The translations under genes and the position numbers were made by a program. A stretch of DNA of 64,000 nt from Flavobacteriales bacterium (GTDB lineage: Bacteria; Bacteroidota; Bacteroidia; Flavobacteriales; Flavobacteriaceae). The notes beneath the pieces are model-generated. The model was not told the DNA's origin, did no database searches, and saw only the letters and a program-made list of their open reading frames with translations. The stretch lies in the NCBI GenBank assembly GCA_017303755.1, contig JAFLBS010000005.1:62001-126000 (forward strand). The letters are read 5' to 3'. Below, in pieces: positions 18,098-25,696 of this stretch (the stretch's first letter is position 1; each line of letters begins with the position of its first letter).

Positions 18098-18463
18098 ATG
18101 AAAATCATAAAACTACCCTACTTGATCATAAGCTTACTACTATTGATAGTAGAAATTACAATTGCACTCTATTCTAAGAATGAATTTATTCGGGCCGTCT
18201 TTGGCGATTACCTTGCTGTAATTTTACTATTCTACTTACTGGCAACCTTTCTGAGAATTTCATTGCATAAAATCGCATTCCTTTCTCTTTTAATTAGTTA
18301 CCTCATCGAAGGATTGCAATTCATACACGTTTTAGAATTATTGGGTTTAGAAAATAACACTGTTCTAAAAATCGTTTTTGGTACTTCATTTTCATGGATG
18401 GACATGTTGGCATACACTTTAGGAGCACTAACCGTAGTACTCATTCACAATTATAAAAAATGA
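18098..18463 (+). CDS. DUF2809 membrane protein
   Basis: A 121-residue integral membrane protein with four hydrophobic helices. The DUF2809 pattern is visible as NEFIRAVFGDYLAVILLFYLL and a C-terminal SWMDMLAYTLGAL. An in-frame TTG at 18074 would lie inside the promoter box, so I start at the ATG at 18098. The function of the family is unknown. It follows the regulator after 47 bases containing its own promoter and operator; the next gene is 4 bases away. Confidence 0.82.
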   Translation: MKIIKLPYLIISLLLLIVEITIALYSKNEFIRAVFGDYLAVILLFYLLATFLRISLHKIAFLSLLISYLIEGLQFIHVLELLGLENNTVLKIVFGTSFSWMDMLAYTLGALTVVLIHNYKK

Positions 18464-18467
18464 AATC

Positions 18468-19256
18468 ATGAACTACTTTGTTGACGAAAAATCAATTGTA
18501 AGACACATTTGGAAAAACACCGATTGTGTGCTTTTAATTTTTGCAGGATCGGCAGCCGAATTTGCACTGAACAAAGCGGTTGATTGGTTGTATTTTACTG
18601 GAAAGATTCCATCTCAACCCTTAGAGCGTTTATTCTCTACTGTTGAATATGCTCAAAAAATTGTTTTTGCTGAAAATGATCGCGCTTTAGCGACTATTGA
18701 TTCCATTACTAAAATTCACCAAAATGTTGAAAAAAGTCGTAGGCAAACCATACCCGATTGGGCGTATCGAGATGTACTTTACATGCTCATCGATTATTCC
18801 ATTCGCTCTTATGAATTGCTGGAACGAAAACTAGAAACCAGTGAAAAAGAGGAAATATTTGATGTTTTCAATCGATTGGGATTACGAATGGGTTTGAAAA
18901 ACTTGCCTAAAAATTTCAACGAATGGAGTATTGATCGAAACTACCATTTAGAAAACGATTTACAAAAAGGGGAATTTACTGTCCATCTTTTTGAGCAATA
19001 TAAAATTCATTTAGGAAGTACACGCTATTTTATTTTACTTCAAATTCAACACATCTTAGTTCCAAAAATTGTGTATAAGCAACTTTTTAAACACTCGTTT
19101 TTTCCAACATTCTTTATCCTACAACTTTATAAAATCGGTCGAATCATCCAATTAGACCAACTAATTAAATCACTAGTTCTACCTGAGAAATACAAAGAAG
19201 AACTATCAAAAATAGGAAAATTCGAAAAAGCACAAAATCATCTATCACATTACTAA
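18468..19256 (+). CDS. Oxygenase MpaB/DUF2236 family protein
   Basis: The 262-residue protein resembles DUF2236 (MpaB/rubber-oxygenase Lcp fold) in its N-terminal stretch SIVRHIWKNTDCVLLIFAGS and in the helix-rich layout that includes DWAYRDVLYMLIDYS. Characterised relatives are haem-binding oxygenases acting on lipophilic substrates. I cannot identify haem ligands with certainty. Its stop overlaps the next start (TAATG), so the two are translationally coupled, and its neighbour is a Coq4-like protein, suggesting a shared lipophilic substrate. Confidence 0.7.
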   Translation: MNYFVDEKSIVRHIWKNTDCVLLIFAGSAAEFALNKAVDWLYFTGKIPSQPLERLFSTVEYAQKIVFAENDRALATIDSITKIHQNVEKSRRQTIPDWAYRDVLYMLIDYSIRSYELLERKLETSEKEEIFDVFNRLGLRMGLKNLPKNFNEWSIDRNYHLENDLQKGEFTVHLFEQYKIHLGSTRYFILLQIQHILVPKIVYKQLFKHSFFPTFFILQLYKIGRIIQLDQLIKSLVLPEKYKEELSKIGKFEKAQNHLSHY

Positions 19257-19711
19257 TGAAAGACTTAATCATCGAAAAAATGTACGAACTCACTAAAAAA
19301 CCGTATCAGCGTTTCTTCAAAAGAAACAAAGCATGGGAAGTTGAAATTCCCGATCTCATTCAGTATCCACAAGAAAGTTTAGGATTTCATTTGGGTTGTT
19401 TTCTGCTCAAATACAACTTCGAAATACAACCTAAATTAGAAGACCACGACATCATTCACGTATTAACCAACACTGGAATTTCAGTTCCAGAAGAAATTGG
19501 AATGCAGTATTATCTCTTGGGAAATGGTAAAAAAAGTCTGTATCTATTTTTGGTTGTACTAATAGGAACTCTCTTCTATCCTACTCGATTTGATTATTTC
19601 ATCCAACAATACCAACGTGGTTTGCAAGCCCACATCATTCACAATCTGGAATATCAAAAAATGCTTTCGATTCCTGTTACTACTCTTCGTGAAACCTTTA
19701 ATATTCGATAA
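19256..19711 (+). CDS. Coq4-like protein
   Basis: The 151-residue protein carries the Coq4 metal motif HDxxH-x11-E as His64, Asp65, His68 and Glu80 (EDHDIIHVLTNTG). It also has the downstream QYYLLGNGKKS and FIQQYQRG helices of the family. In eukaryotes Coq4 acts on the ubiquinone precursor ring. Flavobacteria are known for menaquinone rather than ubiquinone, so a different role is expected. It overlaps the MpaB-like gene by one base and the DUF1361 gene by one base. Confidence 0.75.
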   Translation: MKDLIIEKMYELTKKPYQRFFKRNKAWEVEIPDLIQYPQESLGFHLGCFLLKYNFEIQPKLEDHDIIHVLTNTGISVPEEIGMQYYLLGNGKKSLYLFLVVLIGTLFYPTRFDYFIQQYQRGLQAHIIHNLEYQKMLSIPVTTLRETFNIR

Positions 19712-20391
19712 TGATGAAAACAATCCTTCAACTAATTCACCTCAATAAAAGAATAAACTATACCATTCTGGCGCTTTCAGTTTATTGCTTCGGATTGTTA
19801 ATTGTTAGAGCAAAAGCAACGCAATCAGTATATCTGTTTTTTTTAATTTGGAACTTGGTTTTAGCTGTAATTCCATATCTGATAAGCTCTTTTGCAACGT
19901 TACATTTTAGCAAATTTAAAAACTGGCACATGGGAATCATTGTGCTGATGTGGATAACATTTCTTCCGAATTCATTTTACATCATAACCGACTTAGTTCA
20001 CGTTGTCAAAAGCTCTGGAAATCTTTTCTATTATGATTTAATACTCATAAGTTCATTTGCAATAACCGGATTTTTCTTGGGTTTATCATCATTAATCCAA
20101 ATTGAACAAGTTGTTGAAAAATTAAATTTCAAGCCTAGAACAATACACTACAGTTTGCTTCTCATTTGCTTATTAAATGGATTTGGAATATACATCGGAC
20201 GAGTATTGCGATTTAATAGTTGGGATATTATTTCTAATCCAATTGATTTGTTTTCGACTCTTTGTAGTGAACTTTTGACAAAAGAAACCATTCTCTTTTC
20301 ACTTCATTTCGGAATGTTTATTTACTTGATACTACTTCTTTATAAAAACACTATTTCAAATTCATTAAAAAATGACACGAGAACAATATAA
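19711..20391 (+). CDS. DUF1361 membrane protein
   Basis: This 226-residue polytopic membrane protein has about six helices. Family hallmarks are FFLIWNLVLAVIPY, FLPNSFYIITDLVHV, YYDLILISSFAITG and GIYIGRVLRFNSWD. Function unknown. It begins with ATGATG overlapping the previous stop, and its last 20 bases overlap the next gene, so translation of the whole block is coupled. Confidence 0.85.
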   Translation: MMKTILQLIHLNKRINYTILALSVYCFGLLIVRAKATQSVYLFFLIWNLVLAVIPYLISSFATLHFSKFKNWHMGIIVLMWITFLPNSFYIITDLVHVVKSSGNLFYYDLILISSFAITGFFLGLSSLIQIEQVVEKLNFKPRTIHYSLLLICLLNGFGIYIGRVLRFNSWDIISNPIDLFSTLCSELLTKETILFSLHFGMFIYLILLLYKNTISNSLKNDTRTI

Positions 20392-20680
20392 ATCAGCAAC
20401 TGGAATCTTTTCTACTCAATTAGCAATAGGTTCATTTATTATTGGAACTCTTTTACTCATTATGCATTTGGTACATCCTTCGGGCGAATTATTTGCCGCT
20501 GGATTCATTTACCTCGCATTAGCTACTATTATCAACCTATTAGTATTACTTAATCTTTGGTTTTTATACCTCACTCAAAAAAACCATCGGGAATATTATA
20601 CCATCAAAATTCTCATTCTACTCACCAACATTCCTATTGTCTTTGTGTATCTGAAAATAGTAGGCGAAACCTGGAAATAA
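20372..20680 (+). CDS. Small membrane protein of the creD operon
   Basis: A 102-residue protein with three hydrophobic segments and a charged N-terminus (MTREQYKS). No known family recognised. It overlaps the DUF1361 gene by 20 bases and precedes creD by 29 bases. Confidence 0.72.
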   Translation: MTREQYKSATGIFSTQLAIGSFIIGTLLLIMHLVHPSGELFAAGFIYLALATIINLLVLLNLWFLYLTQKNHREYYTIKILILLTNIPIVFVYLKIVGETWK

Positions 20681-20709
20681 CGTAATCAATAACTCTAAAT
20701 AAAACAATT

Positions 20710-21993
20710 ATGGAACATCAAGAAGAAGCAGAAACTAAAGGTTTCTTTCAATCAACAACCGCAAAAATGATAATGGTTGGATTTTTATCACTTTTTTTAC
20801 TCATTCCGTTGTTTTTTGTACAAGATTTGATCTTGGAACGCAGTCAACGGCAAAAAGAAATGGTCGTCGAAACTACATCCAAATGGGGCGAAGCGATTTT
20901 TATTAATGGTCCAATCATCCGAATTCCGTACAAAGACACATTGACCAACAAAGTACACTACGCCTACTTTTTTCCAGAAAATTTAACTGGAACTGTTGAC
21001 GCCAAAATGCAAAAAGCGCTCGAACGCAGCATTTACAAATCGAATGTGTTTTCTACAGCGATGAAATTCAGCGGAAGCTTTACCAATCCCGACTTCACTA
21101 AGAAAAATATTCCCGCCGAAAATGTCTATTGGAACTTGGCGAAAGTCATCATCCAAACCAAAAATTTAAAAAGTTTGAAAGACGAAGTGCAAATGAAACT
21201 AGGCAATCAAAACCTAACATTCGAACCGATTAATTCTAATGATGGTATTACTGGTTTGGAATCACAAACGTTTGATTATAAAGTATTCGCTGACTCAACT
21301 TCATTTACGCTTAACATTAATGCCAACGGAAGCAATGAAATCAAGATTATACCCATTGGAAAAACCACAAGTGTGGCTATGAACTCCGATTGGAATTCGC
21401 CTAGTTTCAACGGATTTGTTGCTCCAACTTCACGAAACGTAACCTCAACCGGATTTACAGCCGACTGGAAAGTGCTCCATTTCAATCGACCTTTTGCGCA
21501 ACAATATTTTGAGAATTTCCCAAATCTGAGTTCGTATGCATTGGAAACCGATTTCATCACACCAGTCGATGAATACCAACAAAACGAACGCGCTTCCAAG
21601 TACGGATTTTTGGTTATCGGATTGACGTTTTTAATCTTTTTCCTAATTCAATCCATCAGCAAAATCAACATTCATATCTTTCAATATACCATGATCGGAA
21701 TTGCCTTGGTGATGTTCTACACGCTGTTAATTTCGATTACAGAGCACAGTAGCTTCAGTTTGGCGTATTCCATCGCCGGAAGTTCAGTTGTGGCTTTAAT
21801 CACGCTCTATTCGATTTCCATTTTGAAGAATAGGAAATTCCCCATTTTCATCGGAATCGCCTTAACCGTTTTGTACACGTTCATCTATGTCATCATCCAA
21901 CTTGAAGATTACGCCTTATTAGTAGGAAGCATTGGATTGTTTTGTATTCTGGCTGCAGTGATGTATTTCTCCCGAAAAATTGAGTGGAAATAG
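20710..21993 (+). CDS. creD: Inner-membrane protein CreD family
   Basis: The 427-residue protein has an N-terminal helix (about 20-40) and a large periplasmic domain with the CreD pattern YAYFFPENLTGTVDA and SIYKSNVFSTAMKFSGSF. Five or so C-terminal transmembrane helices follow from about residue 297. In E. coli CreD is a CreBC-regulon envelope protein linked to colicin and beta-lactam responses; the molecular function is unclear. No creBC two-component pair is nearby, and control here seems to be by the winged-helix regulator. It is the last gene of the operon, followed by a repeat-like segment and a bidirectional terminator. Confidence 0.88.
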   Translation: MEHQEEAETKGFFQSTTAKMIMVGFLSLFLLIPLFFVQDLILERSQRQKEMVVETTSKWGEAIFINGPIIRIPYKDTLTNKVHYAYFFPENLTGTVDAKMQKALERSIYKSNVFSTAMKFSGSFTNPDFTKKNIPAENVYWNLAKVIIQTKNLKSLKDEVQMKLGNQNLTFEPINSNDGITGLESQTFDYKVFADSTSFTLNINANGSNEIKIIPIGKTTSVAMNSDWNSPSFNGFVAPTSRNVTSTGFTADWKVLHFNRPFAQQYFENFPNLSSYALETDFITPVDEYQQNERASKYGFLVIGLTFLIFFLIQSISKINIHIFQYTMIGIALVMFYTLLISITEHSSFSLAYSIAGSSVVALITLYSISILKNRKFPIFIGIALTVLYTFIYVIIQLEDYALLVGSIGLFCILAAVMYFSRKIEWK

Positions 21994-21999
21994 TTTTGT

Positions 22000-22083
22000 T
22001 TTTTGAAGCAAAAGGCTTGGTCTGTGTCAGTAATCCTTATTCCTGCTTTTCGCTTTTGCACGGCAACCGCTACAATCAGGGCT
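22000..22083 (-). repeat. Candidate flavobacterial intergenic repeat
   Basis: On the minus strand the segment begins AGCCCTGATTGTAGCGG and runs to the creD stop. It is noticeably richer in G+C than the surrounding intergenic DNA and encodes nothing sensible. I recall intergenic elements in Flavobacteriaceae that start in a similar way (AGCCC.GAT...AG.GG), but only one copy is visible here. Confidence 0.4.
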
Positions 22084-22117
22084 AGAAAACAAACTATTCG
22101 CCTACTTGTAACCAAAA

Positions 22118-22155
22118 AAAACTCCGAAAGAAAAATAGAATTCCTTCGGAGTTTT
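22118..22155. terminator. Bidirectional terminator between creD and the sugar permease gene
   Basis: AAAACTCCGAA pairs with TTCGGAGTTTT across a 16-base loop. A-runs on the left and T-rich sequence on the right make it usable from both sides. Confidence 0.8.
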
Positions 22156-22174
22156 ATATTTTTTTGAACACTAA

Positions 22175-23611
22175 TTAATGTCCGCCACTCACTTTTTTGT
22201 CAAAGTTAATTCCTTGGTTTTTCAAAATTCCGCTTACTTTCCACGCATAAAAAGCCAAATAAGCAAAACATACTACACCCACAACATAACTAGCATGAAT
22301 AGAAGTCACATCGGCTACATAACCTTGTAACCAACTAATGATTCCACCACCCATAATCATCATAATTAAGAAACTACTTCCTTGACTGGTATGTTTACCT
22401 AATCCGCTAATTGCCAATGTAAAAATACAAGGCCACAATGTACTACAGAATAAACCAACACTTGTAAAGGCGTAAACACTCACCATTCCAGTTGTTGACA
22501 TTCCGATTAATAAAGCTAAAATTCCTAAAACCGAAAAGATTAATAACATTCGAGCCGGATTTCCTTTACTCGACATATCAGCCACAATCAATACTAAAAT
22601 AATTAAAGCATATACATAAAACGGAGTTAAATCATGATCCATTACTTTATTCACAAATAAGAACACACCAAAAGCTAAATAAGGCGCGATAAAACGAAGA
22701 ATCTTCTGCATACTCATATCATCAGTAAACGCTTCAACGGCTCCAGTCCAACGACCAATCATCAAACTTGCCCAATACAACGAAATGTAGGGCGCAATAT
22801 CTTTGGTTAAAAATCCTAAATCTTTTTCCATATAAGCTGGCAAATTACTTGCCGTAGAAACTTCAACACCAACGTACACGAAAATACCTATCATTCCTAA
22901 AATCAATTGTGGGTATTTTAACGCTGAACTTCTTGAACTGTTTACATCTTCTTCCGACTCAACAACGGCTGCTGGTTTGTCTGGTAAAGAAGAGAATTTA
23001 AGCAAAACAGCAACCAACAAAAAGGCTGCTCCTAAAACCAAATAAGGTATTTTTACACTTTCGATACTCATATCAGTATTTCCTGATGTAGCCGAACCGA
23101 AAATGGCAAAACTTACAATTAATGGTCCAATGGTAGTTCCTAAATTATTAATTCCTCCTGCCATAGTCAATCGTTGCGAACCTGTTGTAATTGGTCCGAG
23201 TGCAATCGCTAGCGGATTGGCAACCGTTTGTTGCAATGAAAATCCTAAGGCAACTATAAATAACCCAGACAACATTAAGGGAAACGAACCAGTATTTGCC
23301 GCAGGATAGAATAATAATGTTCCTAAAGCAGAAATCACAAGACCTAATGCCAACGAGTTTTTATAACCAATTCGGTTGATTAAATCGCCTTTGGTTAAAT
23401 AAGAAATAATCATATAAATTATAGACCCAACGGTGTAAGCCACATAAAAAGCTACTGAAACTAGCTGACTTTGTCCTTGGGTTAAATCGAATGCTTTTTT
23501 GAAAACTGGGATTAAAATGTCGTTACTTGCCGCTACAAATCCCCAGAAGAAGAACACGGTAACTAACGGAATGAATTGTGCCCAATTGGTTTTAATTTCT
23601 TTTGTACTCAT
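22175..23611 (-). CDS. FHS-family sugar:H+ symporter (MFS)
   Basis: A 478-residue, 12-helix inner-membrane transporter of the fucose/glucose/galactose permease (FucP/GluP) type. FFFWGFVAASNDILIPVFKKAF in helix 1, GFSLQQTVANPLAIALGP and QRLTMAGGINNLGTTIGP are hallmarks of this family. It probably takes up the monosaccharide released by the neighbouring glycoside hydrolases, plausibly glucose. It is the last gene of the minus-strand locus and has its own TATTTTTG -7 box 68 bases upstream of the start. Confidence 0.88.
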   Translation of the reverse strand: MSTKEIKTNWAQFIPLVTVFFFWGFVAASNDILIPVFKKAFDLTQGQSQLVSVAFYVAYTVGSIIYMIISYLTKGDLINRIGYKNSLALGLVISALGTLLFYPAANTGSFPLMLSGLFIVALGFSLQQTVANPLAIALGPITTGSQRLTMAGGINNLGTTIGPLIVSFAIFGSATSGNTDMSIESVKIPYLVLGAAFLLVAVLLKFSSLPDKPAAVVESEEDVNSSRSSALKYPQLILGMIGIFVYVGVEVSTASNLPAYMEKDLGFLTKDIAPYISLYWASLMIGRWTGAVEAFTDDMSMQKILRFIAPYLAFGVFLFVNKVMDHDLTPFYVYALIILVLIVADMSSKGNPARMLLIFSVLGILALLIGMSTTGMVSVYAFTSVGLFCSTLWPCIFTLAISGLGKHTSQGSSFLIMMIMGGGIISWLQGYVADVTSIHASYVVGVVCFAYLAFYAWKVSGILKNQGINFDKKVSGGH

Positions 23612-23678
23612 AATTAGTTGATTGGTTTTTGGTTAATTGTTAATTCTGAATTATTTAGCCTTGAAAATAGCAATATGA

Positions 23679-23686
23679 CAAAAATA
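23679..23686 (-). promoter_or_regulatory. -7 promoter box of the FHS permease gene
   Basis: Reads TATTTTTG on the minus strand. It is inside the 224-base gap between the permease and GH43 genes, where I saw no other feature. Confidence 0.5.
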
Positions 23687-23835
23687 AACTCCGAATTTTT
23701 TCATAAATATACATTTATATCATTTTGTTGAAGTTGAAATCTAGAATTAGTTATTAACGAAATCGATTTCATAAAGCTAATGTAAAGGTCATTTTGTTCA
23801 ACATACAACGTTTGCGTGAATCGAGCATTAGCTAA

Positions 23836-25596
23836 CTATTCCACTTTAATTACTTCAGTTCTTTTACTCATTCCGTTGGAATTGAAAGCTTCTATTTGAA
23901 AATAATAAGCGTCAGTGCGGTCCATTCCGGTAAAGAAATAATCGTTTTTACCATATACCATAATACTTCCGTACAATTTATCAGGTGATTTTCCGAAGTA
24001 AATAACATAACCATCGGCTTCGTTATTTTGTTGCCAACGAATCCACGAACTTCTTCGTTCACCAAACTTCTTAGGATCGGCGCGTAAAACCATAAAATTT
24101 TGAACCGCTTCAGGTGCTTTTCCAGCTCCTTTTCCAAAAACTCTGAAACCGCTTAAAGCAAATTTTCCAGAAGGCATTGTTTTATTCTCAATTTTTAAAT
24201 ATCGAGCTTGAACTGGCTTATCGAGTTCGATATAATCATGAGGAACATCGGTTTTATTATTGGATTTATCAATTAGAATGTTCCATTTCTTTCCGTCATT
24301 TGACATTAGAATTTTATACTGATGGAATTTATCCAATGTTTTTCCCATGAACTCAGCATCTTGATCGGCATAATTAATTTGAATAGCATTCACGGTAGCA
24401 ACTTCGCCTAAATCCGTTTGAAACCATTCATTGTTGCCTCCGGTTTTGGCACTCCAATAGGTTTTCATGTCTTCATCGACTGCAAAATTGGGTTGAAAAC
24501 CACCTAAAGTAGACGAAACTTGTACGGGTTTATTGTAATTCAGTAGCATCCATCCTGTAAATAAACCTTGTATGTGATTGGCATTTTTTTGAGGCAGTAA
24601 AGTAGGATAATCACCATAAGCGGTGTTGCAATACATCACATCGTCTTGATCAAAACCAGCTGGCCAGATTCCGATGCGGCGTTCAAAATTGTTCTTTTGT
24701 CCTAAAATCACGGTTGAAACGTGCCACCAGTTTCCAAAATTATCTTGATAAGTAGCACCATGACCAGCACCACGTGCAAATCCGCCTGGTTTGTATGAAA
24801 ACGGATTGTGTGACTGATACGCAAAACCATCCAATGGATCTTTACTCACAAAAACACCATCGGCATAGCCTGAAAATTCAGTTGCTGGTGCGCCGTATTG
24901 TAAATAATATTTGTTATTGTATTTGGTTACCCAAGCACCTTCCATAAAAGGTTGCAAGAAAGTGTTGTCATTGTATTCGCCAAAGCGTTCCCAGCCGTGA
25001 TCTTCCGGATGAAGCGAAATTAAGGGTTTCACATATCCATCAGACTGTAATGTCTTAGTATTTATTTCAGTTCCTAAGATGGGAAATTCATTACTCGAAC
25101 CCCAATATAAAAACAATTTATCTTTTTCTTCATCGTACAAAAATCCTGGATCCCATGCGCCTACTTTTAAATTATCTACGGCTATTTCCCAATCGTCTTT
25201 GGTTCCGTCTTTTGTTTTGTATAAAGCAAAATTCGGTCCGTGAGTCGACCCAATTAAATACAATTCGTCTTTCATTACAAAAGCAGCTGGAGCACACAAC
25301 TCGTCGTACACTTTAGTATCGGGCTTTAAAAATTTTCTCGAAACAAAATTCCAATTGAGCATATTATCACTCCACCAATAACCCCATTGATTGGTTGAAA
25401 AAAGAAAGTATTTACCTTTAAAATTCACAATCACTGGATCAGCAGTAGCACGGTGTTTTCCTTGAGTTACAAAGTTAGGTATCGGACAATAACCATAATC
25501 CACATTGATTGGATTACAAAATGTTTTTTGCTGTGCAATACTAATCTCGGCAAAAAGAAAAAAAAGTATTGAAAGTAGTAGATTTTTTAACTTCAT
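23836..25596 (-). CDS. Secreted GH43-family hydrolase with discoidin domain
   Basis: The 586-residue protein has a signal peptide (cleaved about residue 21). A five-bladed GH43-like domain (about 25-340) shows RATADPVIVNFKGKYFLF (base Asp), GAWDPGFLYDE (modulating Asp) and FMEGAWVTKYNNKYYLQY (acid Glu). An F5/8 type C (discoidin) carbohydrate-binding domain spans about 365-500 (NEWFQTDLGEVATVNAIQINYAD), and a fibronectin III-like segment closes the chain. GH43 enzymes usually act on arabinose, xylose or galactose linkages, so its role in a glucan locus is uncertain. The gene is 100 bases downstream of GH97. Confidence 0.85.
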   Translation of the reverse strand: MKLKNLLLSILFFLFAEISIAQQKTFCNPINVDYGYCPIPNFVTQGKHRATADPVIVNFKGKYFLFSTNQWGYWWSDNMLNWNFVSRKFLKPDTKVYDELCAPAAFVMKDELYLIGSTHGPNFALYKTKDGTKDDWEIAVDNLKVGAWDPGFLYDEEKDKLFLYWGSSNEFPILGTEINTKTLQSDGYVKPLISLHPEDHGWERFGEYNDNTFLQPFMEGAWVTKYNNKYYLQYGAPATEFSGYADGVFVSKDPLDGFAYQSHNPFSYKPGGFARGAGHGATYQDNFGNWWHVSTVILGQKNNFERRIGIWPAGFDQDDVMYCNTAYGDYPTLLPQKNANHIQGLFTGWMLLNYNKPVQVSSTLGGFQPNFAVDEDMKTYWSAKTGGNNEWFQTDLGEVATVNAIQINYADQDAEFMGKTLDKFHQYKILMSNDGKKWNILIDKSNNKTDVPHDYIELDKPVQARYLKIENKTMPSGKFALSGFRVFGKGAGKAPEAVQNFMVLRADPKKFGERRSSWIRWQQNNEADGYVIYFGKSPDKLYGSIMVYGKNDYFFTGMDRTDAYYFQIEAFNSNGMSKRTEVIKVE

Positions 25597-25620
25597 AAAT
25601 AAAGAATTACATTTTACTTA

Positions 25621-25650
25621 CTCACAAATTAGGGAGCAATAATTTGTGAG
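25621..25650. other. Perfect stem-loop between GH97 and GH43 genes
   Basis: CTCACAAATT and AATTTGTGAG form a perfect 10-bp stem with a 10-base loop. No T-run follows on the transcribed (minus) strand, so this is more likely an mRNA-stabilising or processing hairpin, or a protein site, than a terminator. Confidence 0.45.
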
Positions 25651-25696
25651 TTTTGTAAAATGATTTTAAACCAAACATGAATTTAATTTTAATTTT

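Noticed and set aside
25621-25650. Perfect hairpin as an intrinsic terminator of GH97
   Set aside because: On the transcribed strand no T-run follows; it could be another structure, listed as a stem-loop only.
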